64,000 bases of DNA, taken from Novosphingobium sp. SG751A (lineage in GTDB: Bacteria; Pseudomonadota; Alphaproteobacteria; Sphingomonadales; Sphingomonadaceae). The translations under genes and the position numbers were made by a program. This document shows, one piece after another, positions 1 to 8,850 of this stretch (positions within the stretch are counted from its first letter, which is position 1; each line of letters opens with the position of its first letter). The notes under the pieces are model-generated. The model was given only the letters and a program-made list of their open reading frames with translations. It had not been told where the DNA came from and made no database searches. The stretch lies in assembly GCF_013149295.1 (NCBI RefSeq), contig NZ_JABGCB010000021.1, forward strand, positions 1 through 64,000. The letters run 5' to 3'.

Positions 1-96
1 CGGATGACCCTTGACGGCAAGGCGCAGAATATTGCGCCCGATGCCGAATATCCCCGGCTCTACGCCCGTTTTGCCAGCCTGATTGATGCGGGGCAG
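1..96 (+). pseudogene. 3' remnant of a Gfo/Idh/MocA-type sugar dehydrogenase
   Basis: The frame entering from the left edge reads RMTLDGKAQNIAPDAEYPRL then YARFASLIDAGQ. This resembles the last part of NAD(P)-dependent galactose/xylose 1-dehydrogenases of the Gfo/Idh/MocA family, where a stretch of this kind is followed by a short acidic segment and a final 'VADAFL'-type helix. Here the similarity stops after DAGQ and the frame runs on to about 321 through proline-rich, non-homologous sequence. The true C-terminus therefore appears lost or replaced. Only the 3' part lies in the window, so an intact but divergent gene cannot be excluded. The family call is by eye from about 30 residues. Confidence 0.35.
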
Positions 97-236
97 CCAC
101 CATTCCCTCCCCCCTTTCGAGTTCTGAGGGAGCAAAACTCCGGCCGATCATCGGCAATGGCGCGCCACGTTCCTTTCATGATTGTGATTCATGACATTAT
201 GCCAACTTTAGCGCATAGCGAAGGGAAGCATCATGC

Positions 237-254
237 CCTAGAGTTCAATCTAGG
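237..254. promoter_or_regulatory. inverted repeat upstream of the RND efflux operon
   Basis: A perfect 6-bp inverted repeat, CCTAGA-GTTCAA-TCTAGG, lies about 100 bp before the pump start codon. A direct repeat of TTCATGA (175-181 and 188-194) lies just upstream. It is a candidate operator for a local efflux regulator, but no regulator gene is seen in the window. Function is inference. Confidence 0.3.
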
Positions 255-354
255 ACATGACAGGAGCGTGCCCGCGCATGATCGCGCAGGCGCGCTTTAT
301 GGTGTGGGTGCGCCGGGTTGACGCGCCCGTCGCGCCCAGTTGGAGACTATTTCG

Positions 355-3300
355 ATGAATGCCATCGTTCGCTTGGCCTTGGCGCGCCCCTATACGTTCA
401 TAGTCATGGCCATGCTCATCACGATTGCAGGCATGCTGGCGGCTCTGCGCACGCCCACAGATATTTTTCCCAATATCCGCATTCCCGTGATCGCGGTGGC
501 CTGGACCTATAACGGCCTTTCGCCCGAGGATATGTCGGGCCGCATCAACCTGCCGTTTCAGCGCGCTTTGACCACTACTGTAAACGATATCGAGCACATC
601 GAAGGACAGTCGCTGACCGGAATCGGCATCACCAAGATCTATTTCCAGCCCAGTGTCGATATCCGCACCGCCAATGCGCAGGTGACGGCGATCTCGCAGA
701 CGATCCTTCGCCAAATGCCGCCCGGCGTCAATCCGCCGCTGATCCTGAACTATAACGCCTCAACCGTGCCCATCGTTCAGATCGCGCTGGCCGGGCACGG
801 GCTTAACGAACAGCAACTCTACGACTTCGGTTTCAACTCGATCCGTTCGCGGCTGATTACGGTTCCGGGAGCGGCCATCCCCTTCCCCTTTGGCGGCAAG
901 GTGCGCCAGATCCAGGTCGACCTTGACCCGCGGGCCATGCAGTCGCGCGGCATTACCGCGCAGGACGTGGGGGCCGCTCTGGCCAGCCAGACCCAGATCA
1001 CGCCCGCAGGCTTCGTCAAGATGGGCGAGTTTCAGTATAATTTCCGGCTGAACAACGCGCCTTCCTCGATCGAACAGCTCAACGATCTGCCCATCCGCAC
1101 CATCAATGGCGCGGTCATCCGCATGCGCGATGTGGCCCATGTGCGCGATGGTTCGGCGCCCCAACAGAACGTCGTCCATGTCAACGGCCAGCGTTCGGCC
1201 CTGCTTACCGTGCTGAAATCAGGCGCGACTTCGACCATTTCGGTGGTCGAGGGCATCAAGGCGATGCTGCCTCAGGTGATGACCGGTCTGCCCCCGGCGT
1301 TGACCGCCACGCCGGTCAACGATCAGTCGATCTTTGTGAAGGCCGCCGTAACGGGGGTGATGCATGAGGGCCTGATCGCGGCTGTGCTGACCAGCCTGAT
1401 GATCCTGCTGTTTCTGGGTTCGTGGCGCTCGACGCTGATCGTGGCCACCTCGATCCCGCTTTCGGTACTGGGGGCACTGGCCGCGCTCTCAATGTTTGAC
1501 CAGACGCTCAACGTGATGACGCTGGGCGGGCTGGCGCTGGCGGTCGGCATTCTGGTCGATATGGCCACGGTGACCATCGAGAATATCGAATCCCATCTGG
1601 AAATGGGCAAGAGCGTGCGCGGCGCCATTCTGGACGGTTCGCGCCAGATCATCATGCCCGCCTTCCTCTCGCTGGTCTGCATCTGCATCGTGTTCGTGCC
1701 GATGTTCTATCTGCCGGGCGTGTCGGGCTATCTGTTCGTGCCGATGGCGCTCTCGGTCATCTTTGCGATGATCATGTCCTATATTCTCTCCTTCACCCTT
1801 GTGCCGACGATGGCCATGTCGTTGCTGCGCCAGCATGCTCCGGATGACCATGCGCCCAAGGCACCGCCGCGCCTGCTGGCCCCGCTGGTCGCGTTTCAGG
1901 CCGGGTTTGAGCGCCGCTTTGCTTCCTTCCGCGACCGCTATGGCCGGGCGCTGACCGCCATTCTCAACCATCGCCACATGTTTGCCACGGGCTTCCTCTG
2001 CTTTGCTCTGGCCAGTCTGGCACTGATCCCCTTCCTTGGCCGCAACTTCTTCCCGCTGATCGATGGCGGCTCGATCACGCTGCATGTCCGCGCGCCCACC
2101 GGCACGCGCATCGAGGAAACCTCGTCCCTGTTCCAGCAGGTGGCCAAGGCGATCCGTCAGGAAATCCCGGCCAGCGATCTTGAAGCCATCGCGGATAATA
2201 TCGGCCTGCCTACCAGCTCGATCAACGTGGTCTATAACGCCACCGGCACCATCGGCCCGCAGGATGGCGACATCATCGTCACGTTGAAGGAAGGCCACCG
2301 CCCGACCGAAGGCTATATCCGCGCCCTGCGCGCCAAACTGCCGCGCCTGTTTCCTCAGGCCGGCTTTGCCTTTCTGCCTTCCGACATCACCAGCCAGATC
2401 CTCAATTTTGGCGCGCCCGCCCCGCTCGACATTCAGGTGACGGGCCGCAAGCCCGCCGAAGTGCGCGCCCATGCCGAACGCATCCTGCGCGCGATCCACG
2501 GGATCGACGGGCTGGTCGATGCGCGCATTCAGCAGCCCGCTTCCTATCCCGAATTGCGCTTTGATGTGGACCGCACCCGGATCAACCAGCTTGGCATGAC
2601 CGAGGCCGACATCACAACCAGCGTGGCCACCTCAATCGCCGGTTCCTCGCAGGCCGCGCCGGTATTCTGGCTGAACCCGGAAAACCGCGTGACCTATCCG
2701 GTGGCGATCCAGATGCCCGAATATCGCGTCAATTCGCTTCAGGATATCGCGGGCCTGCCGATCCGAACGCGGACGACCACCCCGCAAGTGCTGGGCGCGC
2801 TGGGCACGATCAGCCGGGGCACCACTACGGCGGTTGAAAGCCAGTATGACATCCTGCCGCTGATCAACGTCTATGCCGGGGCCGACGGGCGGGATCTGGG
2901 CGCGGTGGCGGGCGATGTGCAAAAGGCGCTGGCAAGTCTTGAAAAGGACAAGCCCAAGACCGTCACCGTCACCGTGCGCGGCCAGTATCAGTCGATGAAC
3001 ACCGCTTTCACCGGCATGGGCTTTGGCCTGCTGGCGGCGGTGGTGCTGATCTATCTGCTCATCGTCATCAATTTCCAGAGCTGGGTCGATCCTTTCATCA
3101 TCGTCTCGGCGCTGCCCGCCGCTTTGGCGGGCATCTGCTGGATGCTCTTTGCCAGCGCAACGCCGCTCTCGGTGCCCGCGCTGACGGGGGCCATCATGTG
3201 CATGGGCGTTGCCACGGCCAATTCCATTCTTGTGGTCAGCTTTGCCCGAGAGCGGCTGGAGGAGCATGGCGATGCGATCAAGGCCGCGATGGAAGCGGGG

Positions 3301-3540
3301 GTTTCGCGCCTGCGCCCGGTGCTGATGACGGCGCTGGCCATGATCATCGGCATGGCGCCCATGGCGCTGGGCCTTGGCGAAGGCGGCGAACAGAACGCCC
3401 CGCTGGGTCGCGCGGTGGTGGGCGGTCTGGCCTTTGCCACCTGCGCCTCACTGCTTTTCGTCCCCACCCTGTTTGCCATTATCCACGGAGCGCGCGCGCA
3501 TCGCAGCGATGCTTCGAAGGGAGTGTCTGCTCATGTCTGA
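355..3540 (+). CDS. RND efflux transporter permease (AcrB/MdtB-like)
   Basis: Inner-membrane proton-driven pump of a tripartite efflux system, about 1061 aa, the usual length for HAE-type RND proteins. Visible are the N-terminal first helix, the first periplasmic porter domain, a TM2-TM6 block around residues 335-480, a second porter domain, and the C-terminal helices ending near LLFVPTLFAIIHGARA. The ATG at 355 is preferred over an in-frame TTG at 340 because GGAG at 342-345 sits nine bases upstream of it. In TM4 the usual paired aspartates of the proton relay read V-D-M-A (residues 401-404), so the second Asp is a Met. The gene overlaps the adaptor gene by 8 bp. The substrate cannot be told from sequence. 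Confidence 0.93.
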   Translation: MNAIVRLALARPYTFIVMAMLITIAGMLAALRTPTDIFPNIRIPVIAVAWTYNGLSPEDMSGRINLPFQRALTTTVNDIEHIEGQSLTGIGITKIYFQPSVDIRTANAQVTAISQTILRQMPPGVNPPLILNYNASTVPIVQIALAGHGLNEQQLYDFGFNSIRSRLITVPGAAIPFPFGGKVRQIQVDLDPRAMQSRGITAQDVGAALASQTQITPAGFVKMGEFQYNFRLNNAPSSIEQLNDLPIRTINGAVIRMRDVAHVRDGSAPQQNVVHVNGQRSALLTVLKSGATSTISVVEGIKAMLPQVMTGLPPALTATPVNDQSIFVKAAVTGVMHEGLIAAVLTSLMILLFLGSWRSTLIVATSIPLSVLGALAALSMFDQTLNVMTLGGLALAVGILVDMATVTIENIESHLEMGKSVRGAILDGSRQIIMPAFLSLVCICIVFVPMFYLPGVSGYLFVPMALSVIFAMIMSYILSFTLVPTMAMSLLRQHAPDDHAPKAPPRLLAPLVAFQAGFERRFASFRDRYGRALTAILNHRHMFATGFLCFALASLALIPFLGRNFFPLIDGGSITLHVRAPTGTRIEETSSLFQQVAKAIRQEIPASDLEAIADNIGLPTSSINVVYNATGTIGPQDGDIIVTLKEGHRPTEGYIRALRAKLPRLFPQAGFAFLPSDITSQILNFGAPAPLDIQVTGRKPAEVRAHAERILRAIHGIDGLVDARIQQPASYPELRFDVDRTRINQLGMTEADITTSVATSIAGSSQAAPVFWLNPENRVTYPVAIQMPEYRVNSLQDIAGLPIRTRTTTPQVLGALGTISRGTTTAVESQYDILPLINVYAGADGRDLGAVAGDVQKALASLEKDKPKTVTVTVRGQYQSMNTAFTGMGFGLLAAVVLIYLLIVINFQSWVDPFIIVSALPAALAGICWMLFASATPLSVPALTGAIMCMGVATANSILVVSFARERLEEHGDAIKAAMEAGVSRLRPVLMTALAMIIGMAPMALGLGEGGEQNAPLGRAVVGGLAFATCASLLFVPTLFAIIHGARAHRSDASKGVSAHV

Positions 3541-4696
3541 TTTCGCCTCCAGCTCCCCTTCGTTTCGCAAGCCGCTGCTGGCCGGGGGCGCGGTCTTTGC
3601 GCTGATCCTCGTGGCGGGCACGGCCTACCGGTTGCAGCAGCGTTCGGGCCTTCATGAACAGAGTGAGGCCGCCGCGATCCCTTCGGTCGACGTGATCCAT
3701 CCGGGCGGAGAGGCCAGCAACACACTGGTCCTGCCGGGACGGTTGCAGGCATGGTTTCAGGCGCCGGTCTATGCGCGCACGAATGGCTATCTGCGCCGCT
3801 GGTATGTCGATATCGGCCAACCGGTGCAGGCAGGGCAGGTTTTGGCCGAGATCGACACGCCCGATGTGGATCAACAGCTTTCCGCCGCCCGCGCCGCGTT
3901 GGCCACCGCCAATGCCCAGCGCAGTCTGGCCCAGACCACGTCGAACCGCTGGGACCGACTGGTCGCGCAAAACGCCGTGTCGCAGCAGGATGCCGACGAA
4001 AGGCGCGGCAATTTCGCCGCCCGCGAAGCGATGCGCAACGAAGCATCGGCCAATGTTCAGCGCTTGCAGACGGTTTCGGGGTTCAAGCGGATTGTGGCGC
4101 CGTTTAACGGCATCGTCACCAGCCGTTCGACCGATATTGGCGCGCTGATCGTGGCGGGCACATCGACAACGCAGCCCTTGTTCACCGTGTCGGACGTCAC
4201 GCGCCTGCGCATCTATGTCAACCTGCCGCAGGCCTATGTCGCCCGGCTGCGCGACAATACGACCGCAGAATTTACTGTGCCCGATCAGCCGGGCAAAACC
4301 TTCCAAGCGCAACTGGCCCGTTCGTCGGGCTCGGTCGATCCTGAATCCGGCGCGATGCTGGTGCAGCTTGTCTATGACAATCACGCGGGCCTGCTGAAAC
4401 CGGGCGCCTATGCGCAGGTCACTTTCGATTTCGGCAAGGGGCAGCCTTCGGCAGCGGGCGCGGTGCGTATTCCGGTCAGCAGCCTGCTGTTCCGGCATGA
4501 AGGATCGGCGGTCGCACTGGTCGATGCGCAGGGCCGCGTGAGGATCAAACCCGTCACCATCACCACCGATTTCGGCAATGAACTGGAGGTGATCGGCCTG
4601 CAACCGAACGATCAGGTGATCGACAATCCGGCCGATGATATTCGCACCGGCGACAGGGTCAAGGCCACGCTCCAGCGGAACAATACCCATGCGTAA
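3533..4696 (+). CDS. RND efflux periplasmic adaptor (HlyD/MFP family)
   Basis: Membrane-fusion protein that links the pump to the outer-membrane factor, about 387 aa. It has a short N-terminal membrane anchor (residues about 10-27), then the biotinyl-lipoyl-like half (ARTNGYLRRWYVDIGQPVQA) and an alpha-helical hairpin (LSAARAALATANAQRSLAQT). The second lipoyl half (IVAPFNGIVTSRSTDIGALI) and beta-barrel segments follow. The ATG at 3533 is chosen because it is preceded by GAAGGGAG and lies inside the pump stop region (ATGTCTGA), an arrangement typical of translational coupling. The long upstream extension in this frame is only the shadow of the pump gene. Its stop overlaps the next start (ATGCGTAA). 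Confidence 0.93.
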   Translation: MSDFASSSPSFRKPLLAGGAVFALILVAGTAYRLQQRSGLHEQSEAAAIPSVDVIHPGGEASNTLVLPGRLQAWFQAPVYARTNGYLRRWYVDIGQPVQAGQVLAEIDTPDVDQQLSAARAALATANAQRSLAQTTSNRWDRLVAQNAVSQQDADERRGNFAAREAMRNEASANVQRLQTVSGFKRIVAPFNGIVTSRSTDIGALIVAGTSTTQPLFTVSDVTRLRIYVNLPQAYVARLRDNTTAEFTVPDQPGKTFQAQLARSSGSVDPESGAMLVQLVYDNHAGLLKPGAYAQVTFDFGKGQPSAAGAVRIPVSSLLFRHEGSAVALVDAQGRVRIKPVTITTDFGNELEVIGLQPNDQVIDNPADDIRTGDRVKATLQRNNTHA

Positions 4697-6092
4697 GCCC
4701 CGGTTTCTGGCAGCGTTGATGGCGGCTTCGGCGTTGACAGGGGGCTGTTCGATGGCGCCCCGTGCCGGAACGCCGCCGGTTGCGCCCCCGCCCGCCGCGT
4801 TCAAGGAAACCGGCCTGTGGACCCCGGCCATGCCCGCCGATGCCGCGCCGCGCGGGGCGTGGTGGCGCATCCTGCCCGATCCGGTGCTGGATGGGCTGGA
4901 ACAGCGGATCGAAAAGGACAGCCCCCGTCTGGCCGCCGCCCTTGCCCGCTATGATCAGGCCCGCGCGCTGACCCGTCAGGCCCGCGCCGATCTGTTGCCA
5001 CGCGTGGATGCCAGCGGCCGGGCCATGAGCGCGCGCGCTATGTCGCCCGCCACGGGCGTCCATTACGAATATGACGATTATGCCGTAGGCGGATCAGCAC
5101 TTTACGAAGTCGATCTGTGGGGCCGCATCCGCAATCAGGTCTCCGCCAGTCAGGCCGAGGCGCAGGCCAGCGAGGCCGATCTGGCCGGCGCGCGCCTGAG
5201 CCTTCAGGCAGAGTTGGCCGATAATTATATCCAATTGCGCAAGCTCGATGCCCAACTCGACCTGCTGCGCCAGACCAAGACGGCCTATGCGGCCGCCGTC
5301 GATCTGACCACCAAGCGCTTTGCAGGCGGGGCGGCCAATGAGGCGGATGTGACCCGCGCGCGCACCCAGTTCAAATCGGTGCAATCCGAAATGGCCCAGC
5401 GCAGCGCTGATCGGGCCATCCTCGAACATGCCATTGCCGCGCTGGTGGGTGAGCAGGCTTCGGGCTTTGCGATTGCGCCCGTGCCGGTCATGCTCGCCCC
5501 GCCGCAGGTGCCCGTTTCCGCGCCTTCGATGCTGTTGCAGCGCCGCCCCGATGTCGCCGCAGCGGCCCGGCGCGCGGCGGGGGCCAATGCCAAAATCGGC
5601 GTAGCGCGGGCGGCTTTCTTTCCTCAGGTCACACTGGGCGCATCGGGCGGATTTGAAACGACGGCTGCCTCGCTGTTGACCGCAGGCAGCAGCGTTTGGG
5701 CGCTGGGGCCGGTGCTGGCGGCTATGCCGATCTTTGATGGCGGGCGCAGGCGAGCAGGCGTTGCCTATGCCCGCGCGCAATTTGCCGAGGCTTCGGCCAA
5801 TTACCGTCAGGCCACGCTCAACGCCTTCCGCGAGGTTGAGGACCAGCTCGCTCTGGTCAATCGCCTTGCCGAGGCATCGGCACAGCAGAGCGAGGCCGTG
5901 GTGGCCGCCATGCGCACCAACCAACTGGCCAATATCCAGTATCGCGAAGGGGCCGTCGATTACCTTCAGGTGGTCACCGCGCAGGCTGCTGAGTTGCAGG
6001 CCCGAGAGGATCAACTGGCGCTGGAAAGCCGCCGCCTGATTGCCAGCATCGGCCTGATCCGGGCGATGGGGGGCGACTGGCGCGGGTCCTAG
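4689..6092 (+). CDS. efflux outer-membrane lipoprotein (NodT/OprM family)
   Basis: Outer-membrane channel of the tripartite pump, about 467 aa. The N-terminus MRKPRFLAALMAASALTGGC is a lipoprotein signal with the acceptor cysteine at residue 20. Two repeated outer-membrane-efflux domains follow, with the family's recognisable LYEVDLWGRIRNQVSASQAE, SAPSMLLQRRPDVAAAARRA and GPVLAAMPIFDGGRRRAGVA segments. It starts inside the end of the adaptor gene, so the three genes form one operon. Its TAG stop shares a CTAG with the stop of the convergent downstream gene. No terminator is visible between them. Confidence 0.93.
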   Translation: MRKPRFLAALMAASALTGGCSMAPRAGTPPVAPPPAAFKETGLWTPAMPADAAPRGAWWRILPDPVLDGLEQRIEKDSPRLAAALARYDQARALTRQARADLLPRVDASGRAMSARAMSPATGVHYEYDDYAVGGSALYEVDLWGRIRNQVSASQAEAQASEADLAGARLSLQAELADNYIQLRKLDAQLDLLRQTKTAYAAAVDLTTKRFAGGAANEADVTRARTQFKSVQSEMAQRSADRAILEHAIAALVGEQASGFAIAPVPVMLAPPQVPVSAPSMLLQRRPDVAAAARRAAGANAKIGVARAAFFPQVTLGASGGFETTAASLLTAGSSVWALGPVLAAMPIFDGGRRRAGVAYARAQFAEASANYRQATLNAFREVEDQLALVNRLAEASAQQSEAVVAAMRTNQLANIQYREGAVDYLQVVTAQAAELQAREDQLALESRRLIASIGLIRAMGGDWRGS

Positions 6093-7357
6093 GTCGGGTG
6101 ATTATGGAGCGTTTTTTCAAGGCTCTGCCGCAGCCTTAAGAGGCGGATATCGTTGATGGCGGGCTGGTCGAGTTGCCTCAGAGCGGTTTGCGCCGCCTCG
6201 CGCGTGCCCAGCGCCAGCGCGCTTTGGGCCAGCACCAGCGCGTCGCGCGGCTCTTTCATCCCTCCCCAATTGGCCAGAGCGAGGCGATAGGCCGGGCCGG
6301 GCTTATGCTTGAGTTCCAGCAGAAAGCGCGCCTCCTCGCCCCGGTGGGGCACTTCGCCGCGTGCGCGCACCGCATCGAAACGCGCGGCCAGGCTCGCCTG
6401 AAGCCGGGCGCCCTTTTCCGCCGGGCAGCCATGACCCGACAGATGCGCGCAGGCGATGGCAAGCCGCAGCAGCAACCCATCGGAGGACTGACGCGTGTCG
6501 AGTAAGGCGATGACCTCACGATCACGGCGATGGTCGAGCAGGAAATCGGCATAGGCACCCAAAGCATAGGCATCAGGCCCGTCCGGCATGGTGGCAAGCG
6601 CGGAACGGAACCATGCCCCCGCCTTTGCCGCATCATCGGAGCGTTCATATAGCCCGGCCATCACCAACCGGCTCCACGCCAGCAAGGCGGGCGTGGCCAG
6701 ATGGCCCACGCGCCTTGCGGTTTCAAAACCGATAGCTCGCTCCAGCCCCGCGCGCGCCGGGGCGGCATTGCCGCCAAGGCCCTGAATTTCCGCGGCGCAG
6801 GTCAGGGCGGGCAATTGGTTGGGCTGGGCCAACAGGTTCTGACAATAGCGCATCGCCTGCCCATAATCGCCGCGTATCCTCAGGATCGAGGCGGTCAGCA
6901 GGTCCACCTGAGGATCGTCATAGCCCGCCCGCCCCAACGTTTCGAGATCGGTCAGCGCGCCGTCGAAGTCATGATAGAACTGGCGAATGGTCGCGCGGCG
7001 CAGGATGATTTCAGGCGGGGGATCGGAACGGGCCGACCATGGGGCGATGGCGAACTGGGCATAGGCATAAAAGCGCGGATCGGCCTCTTTGCGGCCAAGG
7101 CGCAGATAGGCATCAGCCAGTTGCAGCGCGCCATCGAGATCGCCGCGCCCACGCAATTGTGACAATTGCTTGCGCTGGGCCGCGATCCCGCCCGGCAACC
7201 GTTCGAGCACCACATTAGGATCGGCGGGGCGGCGGGGAGCGGCGCGGGCCACATTAGCCCACATACCAAAGAAGCTCAACGCCAGCATCGAGCATCGAGC
7301 AAGTATCGCCAAGCGAGATACGTTTTTAAACGTAGCATTTCCTGCCGATACCTGCAT
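6089..7357 (-). CDS. secreted TPR-like protein of unknown function
   Basis: A 422-aa protein with an N-terminal signal peptide (hydrophobic SRLAILARCSMLALSFFGMW, probable cleavage after ARA). The rest is alpha-helical and rich in Ala, Leu and Arg with degenerate TPR-like pairs, for example LSQLRGRGDLDGALQLADAY, IRGDYGQAMRYCQNLLAQ and a segment with NAAPARAGLERAIGFE. No catalytic motif is recognised. Proteins of this kind act as periplasmic scaffolds. It is divergent from the DUF4331-like gene, with a 169-bp spacer, and may belong functionally with that block. The start is the first ATG that gives a good signal peptide. Whether it is a true TPR or a Sel1-like solenoid needs a profile search. 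Confidence 0.6.
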   Translation of the reverse strand: MQVSAGNATFKNVSRLAILARCSMLALSFFGMWANVARAAPRRPADPNVVLERLPGGIAAQRKQLSQLRGRGDLDGALQLADAYLRLGRKEADPRFYAYAQFAIAPWSARSDPPPEIILRRATIRQFYHDFDGALTDLETLGRAGYDDPQVDLLTASILRIRGDYGQAMRYCQNLLAQPNQLPALTCAAEIQGLGGNAAPARAGLERAIGFETARRVGHLATPALLAWSRLVMAGLYERSDDAAKAGAWFRSALATMPDGPDAYALGAYADFLLDHRRDREVIALLDTRQSSDGLLLRLAIACAHLSGHGCPAEKGARLQASLAARFDAVRARGEVPHRGEEARFLLELKHKPGPAYRLALANWGGMKEPRDALVLAQSALALGTREAAQTALRQLDQPAINDIRLLRLRQSLEKTLHNHPT

Positions 7358-7526
7358 CCAGTACCTTCATTAAAATAATGTTATCGAAATGTTTTAGCAA
7401 AAATCATGGACAAAGTACAATGATTGTGTGATGAAGAAGCCAACAGGATTCGATAAAACAATAAAATCTTTCACTCGCCTTTTAGGCGACGTGTAAAAAT
7501 GCGCTTATTTTAGGTGGGGACCGAAA

Positions 7527-8801
7527 ATGCGCAGTATCATAAAAATGCTTATATGCTTGTGCTTTACATTGGCGGCAACACCTATGGGCGCGTCGGATCA
7601 TGCCGATCCGGCATGGCTGTCAAACGGCAGGCAGGAAGCTAATCTGACCGGGCTGTTCTTTTATCCCAAAGATGATCGCTATATCATCATTCTGGATACA
7701 CGGCCCACATTGACCGCGGCCCCACCTTATAATCTGGCGCCCTATGTTTTTACGGTCAATATCGACACACATTCGCAAATACGCTTTAAATCCAGCGAAG
7801 ATTTTCAATGTAATGTCATGCCGCCCAGCCGCGGTAATGCAGATGTTCAATTGCAAAACGGAAATTACTGTCGCTATGGCGGAACAGTGGTCGAACCCAC
7901 CGGAATCCGGCCCGATATTTCCTTTGTGATGGCGCTGGACAACAGCGCACGGTTTTTTCCCGATGCGATGCAAACGGGCAAGCTGAAGATCGTCGGCGCG
8001 GGGTTTGACCACACGCTGCCGGTGCAGATTTTTGACGACAACACCTTGGGCAGACAGGCCCGCGATCCCAATGCGGTCTGGGTCTATGCCGGGGTGCGCG
8101 ATGACCCCTTCATTTTTCCCAAGTTCTTCAACGCCAATATCATCACCATGGTCATCAGTCTGCCCAAGACGGCCATCTTGAGCCGCCACCCGGACTGGCT
8201 GCTCTGGGCCAATTCGAAATATGCCGGCAATGGCGAGCAGATCGACCATGTGGGCCGGTCCAACCGCACACAGCTGGGCCGGTTCGACATACTCAACACC
8301 AAGGAACCCAGCCAGCATCTGCGCGCCCTGCACGAGGCGCAGCGCGGGCGCGAACAGGTGCAGGATTTCTTCAAGGAAGTGGCCCGCCCGCTGGGCAATC
8401 TCAATCAGTTGAGCGGCTTTGTCCTGCGCAGCTATGACTTTGCGCCCGATGTGATGATCTTCACCACGCGCTATCCCCCCGGCTTTCCCAACGGGCGGCG
8501 GCTGGAGGATGATGTGGCGGAAACCACATGCCAGTGGGGCGATTGCCCGCTGCATGAAAATTCATACATCGACAGTTCCACGTTCCAGCGTGCCATCGTG
8601 AACGACAAGCCGTTTCTGGAGGATTTCCCCTATCTGGCCGAACATTGGCCATGGCGGCCCCAGCCCTTTGTCGGCTCGCCGTGGCACTGGTTCCGCACGC
8701 ATCTGCTCTGGCCGATCGTGGTGCTGTTGGTGGGCCTCTATCTGCTGCGCCGGGCGTGGCGTCTGGCATGTGTGCGGCTGAGGGCGAAGAGATCGGATTG
8801 A
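7527..8801 (+). CDS. DUF4331-like protein with C-terminal membrane anchor
   Basis: A 424-aa exported protein: signal peptide (KMLICLCFTLAATPMGA), a mature start DHADPAWL, and a single C-terminal transmembrane helix (LLWPIVVLLVGLYLL, about residues 390-408) followed by basic residues. So most of it lies in the periplasm. The body shows features typical of DUF4331: VWVYAGVRDDPFIFPKFFNA, then a strand ITMVISLPKTAIL, and the GEQIDHVGRSN segment matching the family's 'GxQIDRMGRP'. Function is unknown. It opens a co-directional block with a di-heme cytochrome, GMC flavoprotein, HupE/UreJ-like protein and patatin. The leader has no recognised riboswitch, only a short TCGCC/GGCGA hairpin at 7475-7489. 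Confidence 0.6.
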   Translation: MRSIIKMLICLCFTLAATPMGASDHADPAWLSNGRQEANLTGLFFYPKDDRYIIILDTRPTLTAAPPYNLAPYVFTVNIDTHSQIRFKSSEDFQCNVMPPSRGNADVQLQNGNYCRYGGTVVEPTGIRPDISFVMALDNSARFFPDAMQTGKLKIVGAGFDHTLPVQIFDDNTLGRQARDPNAVWVYAGVRDDPFIFPKFFNANIITMVISLPKTAILSRHPDWLLWANSKYAGNGEQIDHVGRSNRTQLGRFDILNTKEPSQHLRALHEAQRGREQVQDFFKEVARPLGNLNQLSGFVLRSYDFAPDVMIFTTRYPPGFPNGRRLEDDVAETTCQWGDCPLHENSYIDSSTFQRAIVNDKPFLEDFPYLAEHWPWRPQPFVGSPWHWFRTHLLWPIVVLLVGLYLLRRAWRLACVRLRAKRSD

Positions 8802-8850
8802 ACGATACGGACGTCATAATTCAACGTATTGAATAGCGGAGAATTTTCTC

